From the NCBI RefSeq assembly GCF_000422785.1, contig NZ_AUGS01000010.1, forward strand, positions 62,001 to 126,000: DNA of 64,000 nucleotides, given 5' to 3'. The notes under the pieces were generated by a model. That model saw nothing but the letters and a program-made list of their open reading frames with translations, was not told the DNA's origin and did no database searches. The position numbers and the translations under genes are program-made. The DNA is from Pseudovibrio exalbescens DSM 16456. GTDB taxonomy: Bacteria; Pseudomonadota; Alphaproteobacteria; Rhizobiales; Stappiaceae. Below are positions 34,884 through 43,038 of this stretch, in pieces (position 1 is the first letter of the stretch; every line of letters starts with the position of its first letter).

Positions 34884-36032
34884 ATGCCTGCTCTATTGAC
34901 ACTGAATTCTGGCTCCAGCTCGATCAAGTTTGCGGTGTATCTGCAAAAAGAAGAGCAGTTGCATGAGGTGGCAAGCGGACAAGTAGACGCGTTGGGACCC
35001 AAAGCTTCCTTGATTTTCAAAGAGTCTGGCGTCAGACATCAGACCGAAATTGGCAAGGCTGATCATCTGTTAGGCTTGAAGGCGATACTTGAAGCTCTAA
35101 AGCCTGTCCTTGGCGGTGAGTACATTGCCGGGGTAGGGCATCGTATCGTGCATGGGGGAACGCTGTATGCCGAACCCATACTGTTGACCGGCGCAGTGTT
35201 GCGCGCGCTGGACGATTTATCTCCGCTTGCACCCCTTCACCAACCGCCAAATCTGGCAGGCGTGAAGGCAGCGATGCAGGCGTTTCCCGAGGCCATTCAA
35301 GTCGGCTGTTTTGATACCGGGTTTCATCGCGGGCACCCTTACGAAAACGACACCTACGCCTTGCCCCCCAAATTTTATGAGGACGGGATCCGTCGTTATG
35401 GCTTTCATGGGCTCAGCTATGAGTATGTCTCATCCTACGTGCAACAACATTATCCTGATCTGAAAGATGGACGGATTATTATCGCTCATTTGGGAAATGG
35501 ATGTTCCATGTGCTGCGTCCGTGGCTTCCGGCCGATTGCCTCGACCCTCGGTTTCTCTTCCATGGATGGGTTGCCTATGGGGACGCGGTGCGGGCAGATC
35601 GATCCGGGTGTCATCTTTCACCTGCTCGACAAAGGAATGTCGGCTGATGAAGTAGACGCGCTTCTGCTAAAAAACGCGGGTCTCAAGGGCATGTCTGGGT
35701 TGAGTAATGACATGCGGCAGCTCCTTGCGTCCGACAGTTCTGATGCGGCCAATGCCGTTTCCTATTTTGTCTCGCGCATCCGGCGTGAAATCGGCTCGCT
35801 AACGGCGGCCAATGGGGGGCTGGATGCCCTCGTTTTTACCGGCGGCATAGGAGAGAACGCATGGCAGATCCGCGAGAGGGTATGCGCTGACTTGGACTAT
35901 TTCGGTCTGGCCGTGGACCCCGCTGCCAATAGAGAAAACCAAGAAAGCATCGGGATCGGTCGAACCAAGGTGCTTGTGATCAACACAGACGAGCAGCGCG
36001 TCATTGCTGATGCGCTCGTAAGTTTTCTCTAG
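34884..36032 (+). CDS. ackA: Acetate kinase
   Basis: A 382-residue acetate kinase from the ATG at 34884, where the family N-terminus 'LLTLNSGSSSIKF' begins. Further landmarks are 'GHRIVHGG', the catalytic Asp in 'FDTGFHRG', 'RRYGFHGLSYEYV', 'IAHLGNGCSMC', 'LPMGTRCGQIDPG' with the catalytic Arg, and 'FTGGIGENAW'. It converts acetyl phosphate and ADP to acetate and ATP in the cytoplasm. No phosphotransacetylase or phosphoketolase gene is adjacent, so the source of acetyl phosphate lies elsewhere. Confidence 0.93.
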   Translation: MPALLTLNSGSSSIKFAVYLQKEEQLHEVASGQVDALGPKASLIFKESGVRHQTEIGKADHLLGLKAILEALKPVLGGEYIAGVGHRIVHGGTLYAEPILLTGAVLRALDDLSPLAPLHQPPNLAGVKAAMQAFPEAIQVGCFDTGFHRGHPYENDTYALPPKFYEDGIRRYGFHGLSYEYVSSYVQQHYPDLKDGRIIIAHLGNGCSMCCVRGFRPIASTLGFSSMDGLPMGTRCGQIDPGVIFHLLDKGMSADEVDALLLKNAGLKGMSGLSNDMRQLLASDSSDAANAVSYFVSRIRREIGSLTAANGGLDALVFTGGIGENAWQIRERVCADLDYFGLAVDPAANRENQESIGIGRTKVLVINTDEQRVIADALVSFL

Positions 36033-36182
36033 GAAGCGGGTGAGGTGGGTGTGTAACGCTGCGGGATTGCTCAAACTCGCCATCAAACTCGGGCGCGCGA
36101 CTGAGGCATTGAAAATTCCGTTAGCGGCATTGTCATGGTCAAATCATCGCGGGTGATGCGACCATTCAGGCTGCCAGAGTGT

Positions 36183-36410
36183 CTAGCGATTAGACCAGGT
36201 AGCCCAAAGGTTGATTGCGGACGGCGTTCCGACGGAGACATTAAAACCAAGGGTTTGGCCTTCACAAATCTGTCCGAGCCGTGCGATTCTGACTGCTGAT
36301 TGTTTTACCATGATATCGCGGCCACCACTGTCCGGCTGAATCCAGCCCGTTCCTGACAGGTGGTCATAGCTTTTTACAGTGCCAAATTGCATATTGTTCA
36401 ATAAATTCAT
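36183..36410 (-). CDS. Degenerate cold-shock-domain protein
   Basis: A 75-residue protein with a cold-shock beta-barrel pattern: 'FGTVKSYDHLSGTGWIQPDSG' corresponds to strand 1 plus RNP1, but the RNA-binding aromatics are altered (GWI instead of GFGFI, and 'DIMVKQSAV' instead of 'DVFVHxSA'). It may bind nucleic acid weakly or serve another role. AGAAAAGG directly precedes the ATG; a second Met at residue 7 is possible. It lies downstream of a canonical cold-shock gene on the same strand, separated by a strong hairpin. Confidence 0.75.
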   Translation of the reverse strand: MNLLNNMQFGTVKSYDHLSGTGWIQPDSGGRDIMVKQSAVRIARLGQICEGQTLGFNVSVGTPSAINLWATWSNR

Positions 36411-36437
36411 CCTTTTCTTCGAGAGTGTTAGTTAAAG

Positions 36438-36473
36438 ACTCGGCTCGGCACTTATCGTCGTGCCGAGCCGAGT
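36438..36473 (-). terminator. Strong hairpin between the two cold-shock genes
   Basis: A perfect 13-bp stem (ACTCGGCTCGGCA / TGCCGAGCCGAGT) with a 10-nt loop lies 8 bp after the stop of the canonical cold-shock gene. The T tract is weak (TCTTTAAC), so some read-through to the degenerate paralogue is possible. Confidence 0.75.
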
Positions 36474-36480
36474 TGTGGCA

Positions 36481-36693
36481 TCAGAGCATTTGTAGATCTG
36501 AAGCGGTTTTGCCGCGACCACGTGGGTCGTCGATTGCTTCAAAGCTCAGCTTGTCGCCTTCATCGATTGAGGCAATTCCTGCGCTTTCCATTGCGGTCAC
36601 GTGGACGAATACGTCTTTGCTGCCGCCATCTGGTGCAATGAAGCCAAAGCCGCGAGAATGATCAAAAAACTTAACTGTTCCGTTTATAGGCAT
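36481..36693 (-). CDS. Cold-shock protein (CspA family)
   Basis: A 70-residue CspA-family RNA chaperone from 'MPINGTVKFF', the standard family start, preceded by GGGAAGGA about 9 nt upstream; an 18-residue upstream extension is not family-like. RNP1 'GFGFIAPDGG' and RNP2-like 'DVFVHVTAM' are intact. Such proteins melt RNA structure in the cytoplasm, often at low temperature. The predicted promoter lies about 250 bp upstream, giving a long 5' leader typical of cold-inducible csp mRNAs. Confidence 0.92.
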   Translation of the reverse strand: MPINGTVKFFDHSRGFGFIAPDGGSKDVFVHVTAMESAGIASIDEGDKLSFEAIDDPRGRGKTASDLQML

Positions 36694-37091
36694 GATTGGG
36701 TCCTTCCCGGTTATCATGTTAAAAAGATTTGGTATGAAACCACGCAACGTTCGTTGTGCGTTACTCTGGATTCGCAGATTTTCGGGAAAGATCGATACGT
36801 CAAATAAGTCGCGTTCGGGACGCTGACTTTAGTGAGTCTATAACACTCTTACCGTGACTCTGGGATGCACACTTCCAAATCATCGTGCATCGCATAGACT
36901 CAATTCTACACCTGTATTTCGGAAAACGCAACTCATCAAAATTAAAATTTCGGATTTATTTTTTCGTCAATTTTTATATTTCGATCTTGAAAATATAAAT
37001 ATCGAAAGAAACTAGGAATGAGAGATTGTATTTCTGGTTTTATTTAAGGGCAATTATAGAGGGAGCCCGGGCCGTCCCGGGCTCGTTGTTT
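36694..37091 (-). other. Long leader and promoter region of the cold-shock gene
   Basis: About 400 AT-rich bases without a gene. On the minus strand a promoter-like pair is present: TTGACG (36965-36970) and TTTAAT (36941-36946), 18 bp apart, implying a leader of roughly 240 nt before the ATG at 36693. An AT-rich perfect inverted repeat (TTTATATTT / AAATATAAA, 36973-36999) lies just upstream of the -35. Long structured leaders act as thermosensors in known cspA mRNAs; I did not fold this one. Confidence 0.5.
37063..37084 (-). terminator. Hairpin after the autotransporter-like gene
   Basis: GAGCCCGGG / CCCGGGCTC form a perfect 9-bp stem with a 4-nt loop, 7 bp beyond the stop of the gene at 37092-39290. 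The better T run (GTTGTTTTT) lies on the opposite strand, so direction is uncertain. Confidence 0.65.
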
Positions 37092-39290
37092 TTACTGGTC
37101 ACAAAGTTGATTGAACGCCTCGCGTGTCGCCATCATTTCAGGGGTGATGAGCTTGCCGTTAACTCGAAGCTCGTTTCCGGGTTCTTGCGTCAGGAAGTCT
37201 TCTCCCGTGAAGGCCATGGTTTGACAGAGCGTGGGGGTGTTTCTGATCGTGAGATCCCCGCTGATGTTCTTCATCTGACCCATGGCATGATAGATCCCGG
37301 TTGTGCCGGTTCCATCAATGACAACATTCTCCAGGGAGACGTTGGACATGCCCTCCCACATGTTCAGGAACATGCCATTTTGACCGATATTTGTGATGGT
37401 TACGTCTTTAAGCGCAAGGTCGTCGATGCCTTGAATATACAAGCCATGACCTTCGGCGCCATCAATGCTGATATTTTCAAAACTGTAGTTCTTGTTGGCA
37501 CTCGCACGTGTTGCCTCATCAACTTCCGGATCCCCCGTGTAATCAGTAATGTTGATGCCACTGGACCAGCCATATTCGGGGTTCAGGAGGTGCTTGGTGG
37601 ATGCGTTGCGCACTGTGATGTTGCCGGAAACGACAAACGCCATCGCATCCTGCCCGAGAGTTTCAATGGCGACATTCTCAATCACTGCGTTCTGCACATT
37701 GTGGAACACGAAACCCTCATTTTGCGTGGAAGTGATTGAAATACCATCTATGTTGGCGTTTCTGACCTTGTTGAACAGTGTGCCCATGGCCACTCGATTC
37801 ATATCTACCTGCGCGACATTCACATCGGTGACGTTGTAAAGCCGCAGACCAACACCATTTTCCTTGCCATTGGGGTTGCTGTTCTGGAACTTGGAATCAT
37901 CATCATAAGCAACCTCCCGCATGGCGATGTTCGAGATCGAAACCTCATCGCTGTTCATCACGTTGATGGCAGAGCCCGAGATGTCATGGATGTGCAAGTT
38001 CGATATACGCACATTGTCTGCGCCGTCCGCGAACACCGCGTGTCGTCCGCCAGTGATTTCAAAACCGCTCAAGCTGGTGTCGCTGGTCATGTGGACCATG
38101 TTTTGAGCGGCATTCAACCCATGAAGCTGCAAGGCGCCCCCAAAAGACGCGGTACGCCGGGTTTGTGGATGGATGACATTGAAACCCGATCCGACGGATT
38201 GGCCTGCTCTAAGCGAAATCGGGGAGGTTAAATCAATGCCGCCCTTAGGCCCTTGGACGAAAATGATGTCTCCGGCTTCTGCGCCTTCTATGCCAGCGCG
38301 CAAGGTGGTTTCGTCACTTGCCTCAACGACCTTGACGTCTGACAGCTTGCGGCCCGTTGCGGCATCTACACCAACCGATGTGCGGCCATAAGCACCAACG
38401 CTTGAAACGATATCAACGTCTCGTTGGATCGTGTCGGTCATGCGCTGCTCAAGCGGGCTGAGTGTACCGGCCGGTTGGGCTGTTCCGTAAAGGGGCAGGC
38501 GCAGTTTGGCACCAAAGAATGTCTGGCTACCGCGCGGACTGTCATGTTGATATTCCGCATTGATAGAGAGTCGGCTACCAGGCGTTACTATGTCAGCCAA
38601 AGTGTATTCAGCACGAAAGCGCGGACCGGAAATGGCGTCAACGCCTGTGTCGTCAAAATGATAGCCGCCTGCGTAAAGGCTCAGGGCATCTGTTCCGTCC
38701 TCTGTAAGACTGGTCCATGGAACTTTCACGCCTATTTCGGCATCAAATCCCTGAAGGGCGCGTTCCTGCCCCTCTGTAAACAGTATACTGGATCCGGAGA
38801 GGGCAACCGTATCACCTGCAGCACTGCTGTATTCGGTCGTGCCAATTGGTAGATACACATTCCCGCGAAGCTCAAAGGCCTCCGTTAGAACTTCAGCTCC
38901 GAGCGTGATTTGTTGAAATTGATGCCCATACCCTGAGTTGCGAAGATCGTAAAAACCGTAGCCGCCGATGATGAATTGGTCATTGAACAGTTTTCGAAGG
39001 CCTGCGCCGATGTTGATTTCTTCAGAGCTATTGTTATCGAACCGGCCTCTCACGTCTCCAAAGAGCAGCGTTGTTTCGTTTTGGAAGAGCGGCATGAACA
39101 CCGTCGTCTCACCAATATTCCGGCTATTGCTGAATTTGCCGCCGAACTCCAGATGGGGATGCCATTTATGAGTATCGCCTGCCAGCGCCGTGCTGGCCAG
39201 CAGGCTCAGGGAGATGGCGAGGGAGGATGGTCCTAGGAAATGAGCTTGTGAAAAATCTCTGAGTCGCATGATTGGCTTTCGATTACGCAT
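37092..39290 (-). CDS. Inverse-autotransporter-like barrel with right-handed beta-helix passenger
   Basis: About 732 residues from the ATG at 39290; 39269 or 39398 are other possible starts. A signal peptide follows ('SLAISLSLLASTALAGD'). Residues roughly 40-290 form an outer-membrane barrel resembling the inverse-autotransporter beta domain ('INIGAGLRKLFNDQFIIGGY', 'QFQQITLGAEVL', 'GGYHFDDTG'). From about residue 340 to the end is a right-handed parallel beta-helix with short rungs ('VRISNLHIHDISGSAINV', 'VSISNIAMREV', 'VSLENVVIDGTG'). The barrel-first order matches intimin/invasin-type type Ve secretion, but those passengers are Ig-like; a beta-helix passenger is more usual in classical autotransporters. 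Probably a surface adhesin or polysaccharide-active protein. Confidence 0.75.
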   Translation of the reverse strand: MRNRKPIMRLRDFSQAHFLGPSSLAISLSLLASTALAGDTHKWHPHLEFGGKFSNSRNIGETTVFMPLFQNETTLLFGDVRGRFDNNSSEEINIGAGLRKLFNDQFIIGGYGFYDLRNSGYGHQFQQITLGAEVLTEAFELRGNVYLPIGTTEYSSAAGDTVALSGSSILFTEGQERALQGFDAEIGVKVPWTSLTEDGTDALSLYAGGYHFDDTGVDAISGPRFRAEYTLADIVTPGSRLSINAEYQHDSPRGSQTFFGAKLRLPLYGTAQPAGTLSPLEQRMTDTIQRDVDIVSSVGAYGRTSVGVDAATGRKLSDVKVVEASDETTLRAGIEGAEAGDIIFVQGPKGGIDLTSPISLRAGQSVGSGFNVIHPQTRRTASFGGALQLHGLNAAQNMVHMTSDTSLSGFEITGGRHAVFADGADNVRISNLHIHDISGSAINVMNSDEVSISNIAMREVAYDDDSKFQNSNPNGKENGVGLRLYNVTDVNVAQVDMNRVAMGTLFNKVRNANIDGISITSTQNEGFVFHNVQNAVIENVAIETLGQDAMAFVVSGNITVRNASTKHLLNPEYGWSSGINITDYTGDPEVDEATRASANKNYSFENISIDGAEGHGLYIQGIDDLALKDVTITNIGQNGMFLNMWEGMSNVSLENVVIDGTGTTGIYHAMGQMKNISGDLTIRNTPTLCQTMAFTGEDFLTQEPGNELRVNGKLITPEMMATREAFNQLCDQ

Positions 39291-39808
39291 GACTCCGCCG
39301 GCGCGCCTTCTGTTAATGCGGGCGGAAAAGGACGCGGCCGAATGGGATCGGCTCGTCGGGTTATCTGGGAGTGAGCTGCCTGATGCGTGGGAAAACACGT
39401 ATTGGGTGGCGGTGTTTTCGCTTACCGCTAAGATTAACTTGAGTCAATAATTCATAATTATATTAAACAAAGTTTGACTGCGGAGGTCGTCTTTGAGCGG
39501 CCCGGGCTTCTCGGAATTGATAGCTTTCTGTGTACATCACAGAAAATAGATATAGAACTCATGAGCTTATGTGATGTGTTAATTCATGAATTTCTCGCAT
39601 TGGTTTAGTCTATATTCAGTATCTACCAGTGCACGAGATGATGAACATTAGAAATGCATTGAATAATAAGGTGTTGGCTATCTTGTATACGAAAATATGC
39701 CAGAATATTTCGTAAATAAATGGTTATTACGTATGGTTATCATGCTCTAATAACTGTATGAGTGCCCCCGCAAATCTATTAGTTCTTGTTGCTTGGGAGC
39801 ATTGAGGG
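39291..39808. other. AT-rich divergent promoter region
   Basis: About 520 bp between the autotransporter-like gene (minus) and the SdaC-type transporter (plus). It is strongly AT-rich to the right. The clearest element is an inverted repeat at 39525-39545 (TTTCTGTG, 5-nt spacer, CACAGAAA), a possible operator. No gene is supported. Confidence 0.45.
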
Positions 39809-41083
39809 ATGTCTGACCACGTCATCACAGAAAGTGTACGTGACACTCAAAAAGAAAAATACACGAAACACGACTTGACCTGGTCGTTATCGATGTTTGG
39901 TACGGCCGTCGGCGCTGGTATTCTGTTTTTGCCAATTCGCGCCGGTCTGGAGGGCTTCTGGCCGATCGTGTTGATTGCGGCTCTTGTTGGTCCAATGACC
40001 TACTTCGCACACCGTGCCTTGGGACGGTTTGTCTTGTCGTCTTCTCGCTCGGATGCAGATATCACGCATGTGGTTGAAGAGCACTTTGGTAAAACAGCAG
40101 GGGTCATTATCACCTTCCTGTATTTCTTCGCGATCTATCCGATTGTATTGATTTACGGCGCTGCGATTACCAACACGATTGACAGCTTCATCGTTAACCA
40201 GCTTAACGGGCCAGAGATCCCAAGATTTCTGCTATCCGGTGGTCTTGTCGCGCTCATGATGGGTGTGATGATTTTCGGACGTCGGTTGATGCTGATTGTA
40301 ACCGAGTTTCTGGTTTATCCGCTGGTTCTGATCCTTTTGTTCATGTCGGTATACCTGATCCCGCATTGGTCATTGGAAGCGACATCATTTGCGAGTATTC
40401 CGTCTGTAAGCACGCTGCTGGTTACGGTCTATCTCGCCATTCCAATGCTTGTTTTCTCATTCAACCACAGCCCTGCCGTGTCCTCCATGGCATTGGCTCA
40501 GCGTGAGAAGTATGGCGAGGCGGCAGTTGCGCACTCGGACATGATCCTGAAGCGCGCATCCATCATGCTGCTAGGTTTCGTGATGCTGTTTGTGTTCTCA
40601 TGCGTGCTGGCTTTGTCGCCTGAACAACTGGCCGAGGCGAAGGCACAGAACCTTCCAATCCTGAGCTATCTCGCGAACGAATTCGACAGCCCGTTCATCT
40701 CGTTCCTTGGCCCGTTGGTTGCCTTCCTCGCGATCTTCTCTTCCTTCTTCGGTCACTATCTTGGTGCGAAAGAGGGCTTGGCTGGACTCGTGCGCAAAAC
40801 AGCGCCTGGGGCGGTTACCGGTTTGGGTGAAAAGAAGTTCAACAACGCACTCGTTGGCTTCTTCTTCTTCTCGATCTGGATCATCGCTTATCTGAACCCA
40901 TCAGTCCTGGGCATGATCGAGTCCCTTGGTGCGCCGTTCATCGCTGCTATCTTGTTCCTGATGCCGATGTACGCCATCAAGAAGGTTCCGGCCATGAAGA
41001 AGTATGACGGCGCCCTGTCTAACATCTTCATCACCGTTATGGGCGCGCTGGCAATCAGCTCCATGGTAAGTGGCTTCTTCTGA
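39809..41083 (+). CDS. Serine/threonine-type amino-acid transporter (SdaC/TdcC, HAAAP family)
   Basis: A 424-residue inner-membrane carrier with about 11 helices. It resembles SdaC/TdcC of the hydroxy/aromatic amino-acid permease family: '[20 protein letters not shown]' in helix 1, '[20 protein letters not shown]', '[21 protein letters not shown]' and a C-terminal '[12 protein letters not shown]'. It imports serine, threonine or a related amino acid with H+ or Na+. It is monocistronic, with a strong terminator just after the stop. Substrate assignment is by family only. Confidence 0.88.
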   Translation: MSDHVITESVRDTQKEKYTKHDLTWSLSMFGTAVGAGILFLPIRAGLEGFWPIVLIAALVGPMTYFAHRALGRFVLSSSRSDADITHVVEEHFGKTAGVIITFLYFFAIYPIVLIYGAAITNTIDSFIVNQLNGPEIPRFLLSGGLVALMMGVMIFGRRLMLIVTEFLVYPLVLILLFMSVYLIPHWSLEATSFASIPSVSTLLVTVYLAIPMLVFSFNHSPAVSSMALAQREKYGEAAVAHSDMILKRASIMLLGFVMLFVFSCVLALSPEQLAEAKAQNLPILSYLANEFDSPFISFLGPLVAFLAIFSSFFGHYLGAKEGLAGLVRKTAPGAVTGLGEKKFNNALVGFFFFSIWIIAYLNPSVLGMIESLGAPFIAAILFLMPMYAIKKVPAMKKYDGALSNIFITVMGALAISSMVSGFF

Positions 41084-41107
41084 AATCTAGGATAAGCCTG
41101 TGATGCG

Positions 41108-41142
41108 AAAGGCTGGTATCGAATGCGATACCAGCCTTTTTC
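41108..41142. terminator. Bidirectional Rho-independent terminator
   Basis: A perfect 14-bp stem (AAAGGCTGGTATCG / CGATACCAGCCTTT), loop AATG, followed by TTTTT on the plus strand and A-rich on the other side. It serves the transporter gene and, in reverse, the convergent TetR gene, whose stop is at 41141. Confidence 0.92.
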
Positions 41143-41710
41143 ATGTTTGTGGCGTTGCCATACCTTGAAAGAGTGTGGTCAGGACGATACGAGCAGCTTC
41201 CTCATGAGAAACCGATCCATCCTGAAGCAGCTCCCATGCGGAAAACAAAAGGCTGTCAATCGTTGCGCTGATCCAGAAAACTGGTAGGTCCTGCCTTAAG
41301 GAGCCTTCGGACTGGGCGTCGATGATGACGTCGTGCATCGCCGTTTCCGCCGCCTGTATTTCCTGAGTTGAAAGGGCTTTTGTTGCCAGTTGATCCCAGT
41401 AGATGCCAACAAATCGAAGATGTTCGGCGTTGGGTAGCAGCCGCTCCACCATAGCCTCCAGTGCACCCCTGCCTCGTGCTCCCGTGGACTGCAAAGCAGT
41501 CATTTCCTGATCCAAGATTTCCAGAGAATCGATGAAGATTGCCAACACCAACGACTCCCGCGTAGTGAAATGTCGATAGAGAGTGGCGCGTCCCACCCCG
41601 GCGAACTTGGCGGTGTCGCTCAGTGACGCGCTGGCATCTCGAAGCAGCAACTGGCGGCCGCCCGTAATCAGAGCATTTCGGGATTGGACGATGCGTTTGT
41701 CTTGTTTCAT
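41141..41710 (-). CDS. TetR-family repressor of the RND efflux genes
   Basis: About 189 residues from the ATG at 41710 (AGG 5 nt upstream), the usual TetR length. The frame is open to 41836, but the ATG at 41746 lies inside an operator and the extra residues are not family-like. The helix-turn-helix reads 'LSDTAKFAGVGRATLYRHF', followed by 'TRESLVLAIFIDSLEILD' and a helical ligand domain. It is divergent from the membrane-fusion/RND pump genes, with two matching operators between them, so it most likely represses both directions until an efflux substrate binds. Confidence 0.88.
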   Translation of the reverse strand: MKQDKRIVQSRNALITGGRQLLLRDASASLSDTAKFAGVGRATLYRHFTTRESLVLAIFIDSLEILDQEMTALQSTGARGRGALEAMVERLLPNAEHLRFVGIYWDQLATKALSTQEIQAAETAMHDVIIDAQSEGSLRQDLPVFWISATIDSLLFSAWELLQDGSVSHEEAARIVLTTLFQGMATPQT

Positions 41711-41738
41711 TCGCCTGTTGGTCATTGCTGAAAAAATG

Positions 41739-41787
41739 TGAGACATTGTTGTATCACAAATACTATATATGATACATGAGTGTCTCG
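41739..41787. promoter_or_regulatory. Twin TetR operators between tetR and the efflux operon
   Basis: TGAGACATTGTTGTATCA (41739-41756) and TGATACATGAGTGTCTCG (41770-41787) are two 18-bp imperfect palindromes of form TGAKACA-N4-TGTMTCR. They are inverted relative to each other and spaced 31 bp start to start, about three helical turns. An A/T-rich stretch (ACTATATAT) between them could hold the -10 elements. Confidence 0.75.
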
Positions 41788-41898
41788 CAATTGATGGGAT
41801 CTGTGACCTAATTGCTCTCCAAATGGGCAAGATCAATTTCTGACGACAGCAACGCGCTTAAGTTTCTCGCCGAAGCGCGGTCGGACAAGGAGCGGAAA

Positions 41899-43038
41899 AT
41901 GGTACGGCGTGTTCTATGGTTTGTCGCAGCGCTCTTGGTCTTGGGCGGGGTACTTGCATATCTGGTCGTACAAGAGGATACGGCTGATGTAAGCAGTTCG
42001 ACCGAGCAGGTAGAAGTCTTGCAGCCCGTGAGCGTGATAGAGGCGGCAGTTGGACCGCATCAAGGGTATGTTTCCGTTTTTGCCGAAGTGAAACCGCGTT
42101 GGTCTGTTGAGCTGAAGGCGCGAATTTCCGGCACAGTACGGAAGGTCTCTCTGGATGCTTTGGCCGGCAAGCGAGTTCGTGAGGGGATGGAGCTGGTGCG
42201 TCTCGACGCAACTCCCTACGAGGCTGAATTGGCGAATGCGCAGTATGAACTTGCCAATGCCGAGTTCACTTTGATGCAAAAGCAGAACAAGAGCCGCATC
42301 GCAGCAAATGATTGGCGCGCAAGCCGTCCAACGGAACAACCTCCGGAGATGGCGATCCATTTACCCGAGGTGGAAGTTGCAGAACGTGCCGTGGAAGCGG
42401 CCCAGCAGCGTGTGGCTTCCGCACGGTATGATGTCAACTCGACCGTTATCGCCGCGCCTTTCAGCGGTATCATAACCAGCCGCTCGGTCAGCATTGGTCA
42501 GAGTGTCTCGGTAGGTGATACGTTGTTCGAGTTGCTTGATGACAGCCAATTGGACATCCACGTTTCTCTCGATTCCCGCCAATGGAACCTTTTGGACAAG
42601 CGTTGGAGCCGAGCCAGTGCGAGCATTCTGGACGAGGAGGGGGCTGCCATCGGAACAGCCACAGTTCAGCGCGGCGGCGGGTTTTTGGATCGGGAGAGCC
42701 GGCGTTATCAGCTCTTCCTGGAAGTTGATGATACCGGCGGCTCTCGCGCTTTGCCGGGACAATTTGTAACGGTGGCATTGCCGGGCAAGGTCATCGACAA
42801 CACAATCAGGATTCCAGAAAGCGCGCTAACCCCGAATGGGTTCGTTTGGCATGTGGACGCTGGCAACGTCCTGCGCCGTTTTGAGGCGCGAGCTCTGTTT
42901 CGCAATGATGGTGATGTGGTAATCCAGCCGCCTGATGCCCTCAGTGAGATGGGGGCTCTGCGGGTATTGGTCATGCCGATGGCGGGATACCTGCCGGGGC
43001 AAAAAGTCGAGCCTCGAGTTGAGGAGGTTCAACAATGA
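41899..43038 (+). CDS. RND efflux membrane-fusion protein (AcrA/MexA type)
   Basis: About 379 residues from the ATG at 41899, preceded by AAGGAG; earlier in-frame starts lack a site. An N-terminal membrane anchor ('VLWFVAALLVLGGVLAYLV') is followed by a biotinyl-lipoyl-like half ('VKPRWSVELKARISGTVRKV'), a coiled-coil hairpin (about residues 105-175), the second lipoyl half ('TVIAAPFSGIITSRSVSIGQ') and beta-barrel domains. It bridges the inner-membrane pump to an outer-membrane channel. No outer-membrane factor gene is adjacent, so a TolC-like protein from elsewhere is expected. The gene overlaps the pump gene by 4 bp. Confidence 0.92.
   Translation: MVRRVLWFVAALLVLGGVLAYLVVQEDTADVSSSTEQVEVLQPVSVIEAAVGPHQGYVSVFAEVKPRWSVELKARISGTVRKVSLDALAGKRVREGMELVRLDATPYEAELANAQYELANAEFTLMQKQNKSRIAANDWRASRPTEQPPEMAIHLPEVEVAERAVEAAQQRVASARYDVNSTVIAAPFSGIITSRSVSIGQSVSVGDTLFELLDDSQLDIHVSLDSRQWNLLDKRWSRASASILDEEGAAIGTATVQRGGGFLDRESRRYQLFLEVDDTGGSRALPGQFVTVALPGKVIDNTIRIPESALTPNGFVWHVDAGNVLRRFEARALFRNDGDVVIQPPDALSEMGALRVLVMPMAGYLPGQKVEPRVEEVQQ

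Noticed and set aside
35500-35600. Possible inactivating change in acetate kinase (A-S-T-L-G where many have D-T-S-M-G)
   Set aside because: An A-T/S-T variant is common in proteobacterial acetate kinases and the catalytic Arg and Asp are intact.
37026-37739. Plus-strand frame of 237 codons
   Set aside because: It lies antisense to the autotransporter-like gene. Its long open frame mirrors the beta-helix codon pattern and has no ribosome-binding site or family resemblance.
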